DNA from: Porphyromonadaceae bacterium UBA7042
GTDB taxonomy: Bacteria > Bacteroidota > Bacteroidia > Bacteroidales > Muribaculaceae
NCBI GenBank assembly: GCA_002494015.1
Contig: DLAR01000033.1
Span: 1 to 36,921 of the forward strand
DNA: 36,921 bases
Reading direction: 5' to 3'
Below are positions 16,979-25,087 of this stretch, in pieces. The notes under the pieces were generated by a model. It was not told the origin of the DNA and did not search any database. It saw only the letters and a program-made list of their open reading frames with translations. The position numbers were made by a program, and so were the translations under genes. Numbering within the stretch: position 1 is the stretch's first letter; every line of letters begins with the position of its first letter.

Positions 16979-18169
16979 TTACTTTTTAATTGGGAATGAA
17001 TACTTTAGCTGATGCATTACCCACACGAGCGGGTCAAGGACGCGATAAGGCCGCAGGTTGCGCACCTCTTGGTTGACCGGAGAATCGCCGAGGGCCGAGA
17101 TTCCGAAGAAATGGTGGTTGCTGTACTGGGCGGCGTTGTTGACAAAGTTGGTACACCTCCACGCCTGAGCCGAAAGCACACCCGCCATTCCGTCGTGGAC
17201 GCTTTCGAGATCATCAAGGTCTACCCCTTGCCCGTCGAGAAACGCGCTGTTCTGCTCGGCCGACATATTGGCCGGACTCGCGTCATTAAAAATGTCGCGG
17301 TTGAGCAATATCGCGTCTATCTTGGTAAAGACAAAGGCCATCGGTTTCTTGAAATGCTCCTTGTCACTGCGGGCGGTGAAATACTCGCGCACCTTGTTGA
17401 ATATCTCGAAGAACTGGTTGGGGGACGTCAGTTCGGGAAGATTCATCTTGTCTTTCAGGCGGTCATGCACAAAGGGGACGTTGAAGGTGTCGAGAAGGAA
17501 AATAGTAGCGTCAGACACGGCAAGATATTTAACGTTTTCCTCCAGTTTCTTGGGGTCCATGAAATTCTCGCCCGCCGTATCGTAAAGCACGAGAAAAAGG
17601 GGGTCTTTGCCTTGCTGTACAATCTTGTAGATAAGCGGGATGCGGCTGCGCGGGTCCTCGATGGCGGTAGCGGCCTGAACACGCCCCTTGCGGTAGAGGA
17701 TGTTGTAGAAGTCGTTGATATAACGGCGCTCGGTTGTGTTTTCCTCACGGTCGGCCAGCGGCGACGGGAGGATTCCGAGATTGCCGAGGTAGTCGCAATT
17801 TTTCATCAGTTCGTCGACGAGCACGGTGATATAGTTGGTCTTGCCGCTTGAGCGCGCACCGACAATCGAGATTATCACCCCCTTTTTCTCGACCATCTCG
17901 CGTTCAAGAAGGTTGTGGCAGTGGGGACACATTACTTTATAGGCTTTTTCGCCGCAATCGGGACACTTTGCCGACTTGGGTACGCGGTCGAAAAGTCGCG
18001 ACATCAGCGAGCTTTGCTCGATGGCGGGGAGTTCCATGTGCGGAGTCCCCCAGTGGTCTTGAAGATGCTGGTCGGGCGCGGGTGTGTGGGCGCGGGTGTT
18101 GGTGCAGCGGAAAAGGACCTCGCTGCGACTGAATTTTTTGAAACAATAGGGACAGGCTATGGAACTCAT
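16979..18169 (-). CDS. Zinc-ribbon GTPase (Double-GTPase-like), soluble
   Basis: 396 aa, cytoplasmic. The N-terminus carries paired Cys motifs: CPYC at 6-9 with Cys22, and CPDC at 69-72 with CPHC at 81-84, which is a zinc-ribbon arrangement. The GTPase core follows: GARSSGKT (104-111, P-loop), LYDTAGENF (195-203, switch II) and FTKIDA (281-286, guanine specificity). The fold fits the 'DO-GTPase' group found with GAP1-like proteins. It starts directly after the stop codon of the large J-like protein (no gap), so the two are probably translationally coupled. It shares zinc-ribbon plus GTPase architecture with the membrane GTPase of the same operon, and the two may form a heteromeric pair. Confidence 0.8.
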   Translation of the reverse strand: MSSIACPYCFKKFSRSEVLFRCTNTRAHTPAPDQHLQDHWGTPHMELPAIEQSSLMSRLFDRVPKSAKCPDCGEKAYKVMCPHCHNLLEREMVEKKGVIISIVGARSSGKTNYITVLVDELMKNCDYLGNLGILPSPLADREENTTERRYINDFYNILYRKGRVQAATAIEDPRSRIPLIYKIVQQGKDPLFLVLYDTAGENFMDPKKLEENVKYLAVSDATIFLLDTFNVPFVHDRLKDKMNLPELTSPNQFFEIFNKVREYFTARSDKEHFKKPMAFVFTKIDAILLNRDIFNDASPANMSAEQNSAFLDGQGVDLDDLESVHDGMAGVLSAQAWRCTNFVNNAAQYSNHHFFGISALGDSPVNQEVRNLRPYRVLDPLVWVMHQLKYSFPIKK

Positions 18170-21055
18170 TTACTTTATTTTGCGTGATTCTGGTGATATT
18201 GAAAGAAGTGACGCCATCGCGCGGTCAGCAGCAACGAGACGGAAGAAAAGCGGGCGGCTCTTGTCACGGCGGCTGTAGGTGAAGTCAAAACTCTGCGCCG
18301 TGCCGGGGGTGATGACATTGGCCGGAATGGTGAAATCGGGAATCGAGTTGACAAGGTCCGACGGGATTACTCCCTCGCCGATAAGCAACGCGAGGCTGCA
18401 CGGCAGCATCGAATCGCACTTGAGCGTGAGGCTGTACTTGTCACGACCGAAAAGGCCGCCGAATTTCGCCTCGCTGCGCACGTCGGAGAAACTGACCCTG
18501 ACTGCCTTGAGCGAGAGAGTTTTTTCAACCGGGTTGCTGGTGACAGGGCCTTCAGGGGTCTCGATGAGTGACCGGAGCGACACGCGGATGGATGCCGCAC
18601 TGGCGGGGAAGTCGATTTTGAGCTGCGCGGGTGACGACGAGCGGATGTCGCGGGTGACGAGACGGCCGTCGCCAATCTGCCACTCGGCGCGCACGGCGGG
18701 CGTCGTGCCCCATTTCCACCGCAGGTTCACAAAATTGTCGTTCTTGTCGATTGTCACATCCTCGGGCTGCTTTATCGAGTCGACCCTGACGGGACGGCCT
18801 GCGACACCCATGTTTCCGATAACGGTCACAGGGAGATAGTAGCGTATCCCGCAGAAATCCTTGCGCAATTCCACCATGTTGCCCGTAAAGGAAACAGCAG
18901 GACTCTTGATGCGGTCGATTGAGACTGTCTCGTTCAGGGTATAGGTCCACGGTCGGTCGGCGACATAGATGGTCAAGGCCCCCTTGGCGGGAGGTGTCCA
19001 TGTCAGCCTGACGCGGTCACCCAAGTCATTGAGACGCAGCTCGACCGGGCGCGGTGGCGCGGTGGGTGCAAGCGTCATTTCCACACCGGGACTGCAAAGC
19101 ATCTTTCCGGTTATGTCGCGGTAGACGGTGACGAAACGGTAGCGGTAGTTGCGGTCAGGGGTGAGCGACGCGTCGATATAGGATGTGCCGGTGACAGTCT
19201 TGACAGGCGCGCCGTCGCGGAACAGCTCGATTGCGTCGGCCCCGTGGGGGAGCTTGAAACTGAATTTTATCTGCCGTTCCTCGACCACGGCGAGAATATC
19301 GTCAAGGTCGATGTCGGCGACCACGAGTGCCGGAGAGGGTGTCACCGCGCCGGCAACCGATATAATGTCGCCACACTGGGAGTAGACGGCATAGAAATAA
19401 CATGTTCCGGGAACAGCCGTGGTGTCGTCAATCGAAGATGCCGCCGTCTCGCCGACGAGAGTCCCGTCAGTAGCCGAGACGGGCCGTGCACCCTGCTTGC
19501 GGATGATGCGGTAGTTGATGAAGTCACTCTGATGGCGCGGCCACGAGATGGTGACATTCCGCCCCCTGACCACAGCCGTGGCCGATGCCGGAGCGGCCGG
19601 AGGGGTCATGCGCAGCTTATCGGCTGCGGCACGGCAGTCGGGCGCGGTGGCGAGCGCTTTCAGGTAGAGTTCGAGGCGGGCATTGGGGTCACGGGCGGTC
19701 TCGGCCTGACGCACAAGCGCGTCGGCCTGCGTGACGGCGTTTTCCACCCGCGAGCGGAGCGCGTCGTCCTCGGGAGTGGCGGGGAGGGATGACAGCCTCT
19801 CGGCGGCGGCATAGAATTTCTTGTCGCTGACGAGCGCGGTGATGTCGCGCACGGCATTGGCGGCGGCATTGCGGGCACGTTCCACTTTTTCGGCCACCGG
19901 GGCGATGGCGCGGTAGCCGGGCCACTGCTTTCGGGCCGCGGCGAGATAGCGGGCGGCATCGTCAATATTGTTGTAGCGCAAAGCGTTCTCGGCATTGGCG
20001 ACGTTGACCTCGGCCTGAGGCATCTCGCCGATGGCAAACCCGCACTTCATGCACCGCAGTTCCTCGTGGTTGTCGCTCTGACGGCCGCAAGAGGGACATG
20101 TCACGACAATGGGCATAGCGCATGTCTTGCAAGCCGAGGCCCCGGCAGGGTTAATCGAGCCGCAGAAACGGCAGATTTTCGTCTCGCCGCCATCTTCCAT
20201 GACGGTGAGGCCGAGTTTTTCGGCTTCTTTATAAATGTAATACTCGGCGCGCTCGCGCGGAATGCCGGCGCGGGTACAGGTCTGCAACAGCGCGTCATAC
20301 TGTGACGGGGCCACGACCTTCACGCTGCCCATTGCGATAGCCTTCATCTGCTCGCGCACAGGGGCAAGTCCGGCATTGGCGAGTGCCTTGTCATAACCGG
20401 CACGCCGGTCGGGGTCGAGCAAAAGGCTTTTGGCCTGTCCGACAAGCGACGACATGGTGGTCCGCATCTCCAGCGTCCCCTCGGTCTGGCTGCGCAGGTA
20501 GAGGTCGTCACACACACGGGAAATCTGCGCGCGGTCAGCCTTGGACGACAGGCTCAGCCACTGGTACAAATCTTTCTTGCCTACCTTTTCAAGCAACTCT
20601 CGCACGGTTTTCATCACGAGCGGGTCGGTCTCGCGCACGTTGGGATCCTCCGTGTAGCTGAACGACCGCTTCCCTTTTACCTTGGCACCGAGTATCGATA
20701 GGATGCGCTGCTCGTCGAGACCGGGATTGGCGGCAACGAGTTTTTTAAGCTGCGCTTCCTCGATGAGGCCGTTGACAACGTAGATTGCAGCGTCGCGGCG
20801 CAGTTGTTCCTCTCTTTCGCGGCGTTCCTGCTCGGCGATACGGCCATAGGCCGCGACGTGTTCGTCGATAATGGCGGGATTGCGGTCGACATCAGCCTTA
20901 ATCTGCTTGAAATGTTCATAACGCGGCCCGATGTCGCTGCGTTTCAGGCGCAACTTGTTGAGCGATGTGACTTTCTTATCGAGCGCGTCAATGACGGCCT
21001 GACGCGGCATGGGCGGAGTCAGGTCAAGTTCCTTAAAGATATTGTAGGTAGACAT
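18170..21055 (-). CDS. Large protein with J-like segment, zinc ribbons and fn3-like domains
   Basis: 961 aa, no signal peptide. Residues 1-125 are helical and charged, with a coiled-coil-like stretch at 70-90. Residues 162-226 resemble a J-domain: DLYQWLSLS at the start and LLLDPDRRAGYDKAL at the end. The HPD tripeptide that stimulates Hsp70 is missing, so it may act as a co-chaperone adaptor or be inactive in that role. Two zinc ribbons follow (Cys295, 298, 309, 312 and Cys320, 323, 335, 338). A helical TPR-like stretch spans about 350-470, and three or four fn3-like beta-sandwich domains run from about 480 to the end. It is likely the adaptor between the Hsp70 module and the GTPases. It sits 100 bases after the Hsp70 gene and abuts the zinc-ribbon GTPase gene. 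I know no named match. Confidence 0.75.
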   Translation of the reverse strand: MSTYNIFKELDLTPPMPRQAVIDALDKKVTSLNKLRLKRSDIGPRYEHFKQIKADVDRNPAIIDEHVAAYGRIAEQERREREEQLRRDAAIYVVNGLIEEAQLKKLVAANPGLDEQRILSILGAKVKGKRSFSYTEDPNVRETDPLVMKTVRELLEKVGKKDLYQWLSLSSKADRAQISRVCDDLYLRSQTEGTLEMRTTMSSLVGQAKSLLLDPDRRAGYDKALANAGLAPVREQMKAIAMGSVKVVAPSQYDALLQTCTRAGIPRERAEYYIYKEAEKLGLTVMEDGGETKICRFCGSINPAGASACKTCAMPIVVTCPSCGRQSDNHEELRCMKCGFAIGEMPQAEVNVANAENALRYNNIDDAARYLAAARKQWPGYRAIAPVAEKVERARNAAANAVRDITALVSDKKFYAAAERLSSLPATPEDDALRSRVENAVTQADALVRQAETARDPNARLELYLKALATAPDCRAAADKLRMTPPAAPASATAVVRGRNVTISWPRHQSDFINYRIIRKQGARPVSATDGTLVGETAASSIDDTTAVPGTCYFYAVYSQCGDIISVAGAVTPSPALVVADIDLDDILAVVEERQIKFSFKLPHGADAIELFRDGAPVKTVTGTSYIDASLTPDRNYRYRFVTVYRDITGKMLCSPGVEMTLAPTAPPRPVELRLNDLGDRVRLTWTPPAKGALTIYVADRPWTYTLNETVSIDRIKSPAVSFTGNMVELRKDFCGIRYYLPVTVIGNMGVAGRPVRVDSIKQPEDVTIDKNDNFVNLRWKWGTTPAVRAEWQIGDGRLVTRDIRSSSPAQLKIDFPASAASIRVSLRSLIETPEGPVTSNPVEKTLSLKAVRVSFSDVRSEAKFGGLFGRDKYSLTLKCDSMLPCSLALLIGEGVIPSDLVNSIPDFTIPANVITPGTAQSFDFTYSRRDKSRPLFFRLVAADRAMASLLSISPESRKIK

Positions 21056-21076
21056 AGTTAGGATTTAATTGCATCG

Positions 21077-21110
21077 GGACAGCGTCGCGCAATGTTGCGC
21101 GACGCTATCC
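21077..21110 (-). other. Strong intergenic hairpin between Hsp70 and J-like genes
   Basis: Arms 21077-21092 and 21095-21110 pair with one mismatch. The inner 12 bp are perfect and GC-rich (AGCGTCGCGCAA and its complement). There is no T tract. It lies in the only long gap (100 bases) of the operon, so it could be an attenuator or mRNA-processing/stability element that lowers downstream expression relative to the chaperones. Confidence 0.6.
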
Positions 21111-21155
21111 ATGTGTGTGGGGGGAGAATCTTAACGGTTGTTGTGAAACACCCTC

Positions 21156-22763
21156 TTAATCTCTCATGCGCATACCCTGCACCTGACCGATGGCTTCGTT
21201 GAGCATCTCCTCGGTCATGACGTGCTGGAGCTGCACTTCCATGTGGACAGTGCGGCCTCCGGTGTCATCCTTGGCATCAATCGACATGAAACCTTCGCCG
21301 TTAATCTTGATAATTATCGAGATGGGCGAGTTCTTGGGAAGATTTGGGGGCAGTGGCTGGAGGTAGTCGGAAACGAGCGGGGTGTTGTCGTCGTCGGGGA
21401 CGATGTTTTCGGGTGTCTGGTCCTCCTTGTAGTCGTTTTCAAAGAGTTCGATGAACACTTTCGACTGGTTGTCGGCCACGGTGCGGGCCCCGATTGACAT
21501 TTCCAAGGGGATAGACGCCTGCTTGAAAATCTGGTTGTAGACATGAGGCACATCGTTGTCATCAACAAAACGGATGCCGTAGCTCTTGGAAACGACGTTG
21601 CGGATTTCCATAGGCTGGGCCGGGCCTTCGCCGATGCGGGGACCGCCGGGACGGGGACCGCCGTCGCCACCCTCGCCGGGTTTATAACCGCCCTTGGTGA
21701 ATTTTTCCCACTCGGCGATGTTTGTGCCGAAGATAGCGGCACCCTTGGCAACCGATTCGTCGGGTTCGTGAACCTCGATGGGGGTAGTCGGGAACTCCAT
21801 CGCGAGGCGTTCCTTGATCTGGGGCATCTTGGTCGAGCCGCCCACAAGAAGAATCTTGTCGACGTGGGTCACGCCCTTCTTGGCGGCATCGGCCATCGTG
21901 TCGCGGGTCTTGTCGATAGTGCTTTGCAGCAGTCCGGCAGTGAGGGTGTTGAACTGCTCGCGGGACAGGTTGACGCGCTCTCCCTCAAAACGGATAGAGG
22001 TAGCGTCGCGCTGCGAAAGCTGTTTCTTGGCTGTTTCCGACTTCAGTTCGAGGTCGCCGAGCTTGATGCTGTCTTCGAGAATCGAGTCGGCACTCTCGCC
22101 TGTAGCCGAGCAATACTGGTCGACGATATAGTTGGTGATAACCTCGTCCCAGTCCTTGCCGCCGAGATGATGGTCACCGCCGGTAGCGGCAACCTCGATA
22201 ACGCCGGGTTTCACCGAGATAATGGTAACGTCAAATGTTCCGCCACCGAGGTCATAAACCATGATTGTCTGCTCCCCTTCAGCCTTCATGCCGTAGGAAA
22301 TCGCGGCGGCGGTGGGTTCCTGAAGGATGGCAAGAACGTTGAGACCTGCAATCTCGCCGGCTTTCTTGGTTGCCTCGCGGGCATCGAGACCGAAGTAGGC
22401 GGGACAGGTAATGACCACGTCGCGCACCTCCTCGCCGAGAACGAGTGACGCGTCGTTGGCGAGTTTTTTAAGGATAAGGGCCGAGACGGTCTCGGGCTGG
22501 TATTCCTGACCGTTGGCACTGAAAGAGAAGTCGCGTGTTCCCATCTGCCGTTTCACGGCCGAGCATACGAGTTCCGGGTCAGAGCCAAGGGCCTCCTTGG
22601 CAACCTGACCTACCGAGAAATTCTCGGCATTTTCAAAGAACACGACCGAAGGGGTCACGGGAGAGTTTTCCTGATTGGGGACAGTGACGGGCTTGCCGTA
22701 TTCATCGACATAGGCGATACAGGAATAAGTTGTGCCAAGGTCGATACCAAATATTTTTCCCAT
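21156..22763 (-). CDS. Hsp70-family chaperone lacking the C-terminal lid
   Basis: 535 aa, about 100 shorter than DnaK. The ATPase domain is complete: IFGIDLGTTYSCIAYVD (4-20), a CPAYF block, ILQEPTAAAISYG, VYDLGGGTFDVTI and LLVGGSTKMP. The conserved hydrophobic interdomain linker is replaced by a Gly/Pro-rich stretch (GGYKPGEGGDGGPRPGG region), followed by a beta-type substrate-binding domain. The sequence ends there, so the alpha-helical lid is missing. This marks a specialised Hsp70, not housekeeping DnaK, which must be elsewhere in the genome. It lies 29 bases after the GrpE-like gene, so ATPase and exchange factor are encoded together. Confidence 0.88.
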   Translation of the reverse strand: MGKIFGIDLGTTYSCIAYVDEYGKPVTVPNQENSPVTPSVVFFENAENFSVGQVAKEALGSDPELVCSAVKRQMGTRDFSFSANGQEYQPETVSALILKKLANDASLVLGEEVRDVVITCPAYFGLDAREATKKAGEIAGLNVLAILQEPTAAAISYGMKAEGEQTIMVYDLGGGTFDVTIISVKPGVIEVAATGGDHHLGGKDWDEVITNYIVDQYCSATGESADSILEDSIKLGDLELKSETAKKQLSQRDATSIRFEGERVNLSREQFNTLTAGLLQSTIDKTRDTMADAAKKGVTHVDKILLVGGSTKMPQIKERLAMEFPTTPIEVHEPDESVAKGAAIFGTNIAEWEKFTKGGYKPGEGGDGGPRPGGPRIGEGPAQPMEIRNVVSKSYGIRFVDDNDVPHVYNQIFKQASIPLEMSIGARTVADNQSKVFIELFENDYKEDQTPENIVPDDDNTPLVSDYLQPLPPNLPKNSPISIIIKINGEGFMSIDAKDDTGGRTVHMEVQLQHVMTEEMLNEAIGQVQGMRMRD

Positions 22764-22792
22764 AGATGCAATAATGTAATTGTGGGGTAAAA

Positions 22793-23530
22793 TTATGATT
22801 GAACTTTCTGTTTATACTTATATATAGATACCATTTCGGGACGCAGTATCACTCCGTTCCACCGATAGCCACGGCGCAGACGCTCGACGATGCGCTTGTC
22901 ATTGTCAGCCTCGGCACACTCGATGGTTTTCACCACTCGCTGGGTGGCCGGGTTGAACACCGGTGTCTCGTCACTGTAGATTTCCACGCCGTTCATTTCA
23001 AGCATGTCCTCGATGTCGAGCGGCAGATTATTGATAAACTGCCTCATCTTGGCCGGGTCGGGACTGTCGCCCTGCTCGGCGAGGCGGGTGATGAAACCGT
23101 TGGTATCATCAAGAAGGCTTATAGCACTCATGATGAACGGCTTGAGCAGCTTGGCGTAAATATCGTTCTTATAGGCCGACAGCTCGGCATACATCTTGTC
23201 AAACAGCGCGTCCTTGTGCTCGTCGCGGGCAAGGCGGTCGTCAAACTTCTGCATCAGCTCGTCAAGTCGGGTCATCACAGCCTCCGCATCGACAAGGGGG
23301 TGTATCACCGCATCCTCAAGCACATCAGACACATCGGAAATATCGTCATGCATGTCCCCGTGGATATTAGGGAAAAGATCGGGAACCTGTGGCTGGCAGG
23401 TATCATAATCGGGAATGGCAACGTCTGACAACAACTTCGCCTCCTGCTCGGGGGTGCAAGGTGTGATTTCATCCTCAGGATTGAAATCGGGAGTTGTGAA
23501 TTTAACGTCGGGGTTCTCTTTCTTTTCCAT
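22793..23530 (-). CDS. GrpE-like nucleotide exchange factor
   Basis: 245 aa from the ATG at 23530. A longer frame to 23566 would need a TTG start. The N-terminal 80 residues are acidic and probably disordered. A helical coiled-coil region follows (VMTRLDELMQKFDDRLAR to KPFIMSAISLLDD). The C-terminal part reads as a GrpE beta domain: FNPATQRVVKTIE, KRIVERLRRGYRWNG and VILRPEMVSIYKYK, the last matching the 'G-y-lngrvlRPa-V-V' GrpE ending. It is divergent from housekeeping GrpE, and its position directly ahead of the Hsp70 gene supports the assignment. A good promoter (23617-23648) precedes it, so it is the first gene of the operon. Confidence 0.72.
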   Translation of the reverse strand: MEKKENPDVKFTTPDFNPEDEITPCTPEQEAKLLSDVAIPDYDTCQPQVPDLFPNIHGDMHDDISDVSDVLEDAVIHPLVDAEAVMTRLDELMQKFDDRLARDEHKDALFDKMYAELSAYKNDIYAKLLKPFIMSAISLLDDTNGFITRLAEQGDSPDPAKMRQFINNLPLDIEDMLEMNGVEIYSDETPVFNPATQRVVKTIECAEADNDKRIVERLRRGYRWNGVILRPEMVSIYKYKQKVQS

Positions 23531-23616
23531 GGCAATAACGGGGTTATATGTGCTGTTTCCGGCCAAACGCTTGTCCAGCCGAATCCAAGGTTAATAAAAG
23601 GTGAAATTATCGAGCG

Positions 23617-23648
23617 CAAATGTAGTAAATTTTCGCCTAATCCGGCAA
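23617..23648 (-). promoter_or_regulatory. Promoter of the GrpE-Hsp70-GTPase operon
   Basis: On the minus strand, TTG at 23646-23648 and TACATTTG at 23617-23624 are 21 bases apart, a good Bacteroidetes promoter. Transcription would start near 23610, about 80 bases before the ATG at 23530. No heat-shock type (CIRCE or other inverted repeat) element was recognised. Confidence 0.6.
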
Positions 23649-23750
23649 CCCGTTAAGCATTATTAACAACCCGCCCGCCAATTTAACCCTCCCGTGAGGG
23701 AAACAACACCTTTCAATGCCACAACAGCACAAAATAACATCTCTCTCCAG

Positions 23751-23783
23751 TTGCCGCCATGTCGAAAAAATTATGTAACTTTG
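23751..23783 (+). promoter_or_regulatory. Promoter of the LlaJI-like R-M operon
   Basis: TTG at 23751-23753 and TAACTTTG at 23776-23783, 22 bases apart, match the -33/-7 pattern. The predicted start near 23790 gives a long leader (about 125 bases) before the first methyltransferase. Confidence 0.55.
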
Positions 23784-23914
23784 CAATCCATCATGCGACC
23801 GCGCTGACAAAGGCATCACAAATATTAACATTTTAACAAAAGAACAACAGGACTTTTCAATTACATGCTGAAATTCAGACCGATTAGAAAAACCGAGAAG
23901 TCCCACCACCTCCT

Positions 23915-25087
23915 ATGGAATTGTTTATTGGTTTTCATAATTTCCATGACATTTTAAGCTCCCAATACAAGGAGCTTATGGAAACCTTTGCCCAATTCGA
24001 CTCCAATAACGATGGCATAATAATTCCATATACCGATAACAACTACAGCTGTATGCCATTGCTTGATTCCGTATTGGAGTCAAAAAAACACGCTATTTCC
24101 CTATTTTCGGGATGCGGTGGTCTCGATATCGGCACACAGTTAGCCGGGGTCAAAGTCATATCAAGTCTCGACTTCGATAAGGACGCTGTTGCGACATTAA
24201 AAAACAACCCATTCTTCAAGCACACTTTACACCGTCATGAAGACATCCGAAATGTGAAAGCTACGGATTACTCAAAAATCATCGAACAGAACAATCCGGA
24301 AAAGCTTCTCATTATCGGGGGCCCCCCGTGTCAGCCATTTTCAAAGGCCGGATACTGGAAAACGCTATCTCAGCGGCTCGGTCCCGATGATCCAAGAAAC
24401 ATGATTGGAACATATCTCAAACTTATCGATGATATTCGTCCCGATGGTTTTATTCTTGAAAATGTTGAAAGTATTTTACACCCACACAACATTCAGGCAA
24501 TATACGACCTTCAGGAGACCCTTGACGAAATGGGATATTACTATATCGTAGAGAAAGTAAATGCTTCAGATTTTGGTGTTCCTCAAAAGAGAAAGCGGGT
24601 ATTTGTCATTGCGTCTTTAAAGCCTATAAAAAGCAAACCGCAATCAACTGAATCGACATCTACCCGTGTAATTGATTGGATTGGCCGATATGATTCCGAC
24701 GCTTACGCTGTTCCGGGAGACTCTACTGAAGGGAAGTATTGCGACTTACTCAAAAAAGTACCACCCGGCTCAAATTACATTAGCCTATCGGCAAAGCGAG
24801 GATATGCAGAGCCATATTTTGTAGCCGGGAAACGCTATTGGACTTTTCTGTTGAAACTTCATCCGTTGAAACCGTCGTGGACAATTATTTCACAACCGGG
24901 TCATTGGGAAGGGCCTTTTCACTGGACTTCAAGACGTCTCCGTGTCCAAGAGATAGCATCAATACAGACTTTCCCCACCGATTATGTTATTTGTGGTTCT
25001 CCGCGCATTCAGCACAAACAAATAGGCAACGCAGTACCCTGTTTGCTGGGCAAACAAATTATTAATTGTTTATTAGAAAACATCTGA
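23915..25087 (+). CDS. DNA (cytosine-5-)-methyltransferase, LlaJI M1-like
   Basis: 390 aa. All main C5-methyltransferase motifs are present: I SLFSGCGGLDIG (62-73), IV GGPPCQPFSKAG (135-146, catalytic Cys139), VI ENVE (182-185), VIII QKRKRVF (224-230) and X QIGNAVP near the C-terminus. About 60 residues precede motif I, unusually many. The extra stretch might bind a partner or DNA, or the true start may be a later in-frame ATG (residue 22 or 47). The gene is AT-richer than its left neighbours. It opens an operon with a second C5 methyltransferase and McrB/McrC-like subunits, as in LlaJI, where each methylase protects one strand of an asymmetric site. The specificity here is not predictable by eye. 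Confidence 0.92.
   Translation: MELFIGFHNFHDILSSQYKELMETFAQFDSNNDGIIIPYTDNNYSCMPLLDSVLESKKHAISLFSGCGGLDIGTQLAGVKVISSLDFDKDAVATLKNNPFFKHTLHRHEDIRNVKATDYSKIIEQNNPEKLLIIGGPPCQPFSKAGYWKTLSQRLGPDDPRNMIGTYLKLIDDIRPDGFILENVESILHPHNIQAIYDLQETLDEMGYYYIVEKVNASDFGVPQKRKRVFVIASLKPIKSKPQSTESTSTRVIDWIGRYDSDAYAVPGDSTEGKYCDLLKKVPPGSNYISLSAKRGYAEPYFVAGKRYWTFLLKLHPLKPSWTIISQPGHWEGPFHWTSRRLRVQEIASIQTFPTDYVICGSPRIQHKQIGNAVPCLLGKQIINCLLENI

Larger units (their letters stand above)
23531..23914. other. Divergent intergenic region between chaperone operon and R-M operon
   Basis: 384 bases carrying one promoter for each direction (23617-23648 minus, 23751-23783 plus). Between them is a small palindrome, GTTAA-GCATTA-TTAAC (23652-23667), which overlaps the upstream side of the minus promoter and could be an operator. 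A 5-bp hairpin is at 23697-23710. The R-M transcript would have a leader of about 125 bases. A 31-codon frame from the ATG at 23865 overlaps the first methyltransferase start in another frame; I do not call it a gene. Confidence 0.5.

Noticed and set aside
12141..20661. Many plus-strand open frames across the GTPase operon
   Set aside because: They are antisense to long, motif-bearing minus-strand genes and show no family features.
23531..23566. Longer N-terminus of the GrpE-like protein
   Set aside because: It would need a TTG start. The ATG at 23530 is well placed behind the promoter, and the extra residues show no conserved feature.
23865..23960. Short ORF in the R-M leader (possible control protein)
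   Set aside because: It is only about 31 codons, overlaps the methyltransferase start in another frame, and has no helix-turn-helix features.
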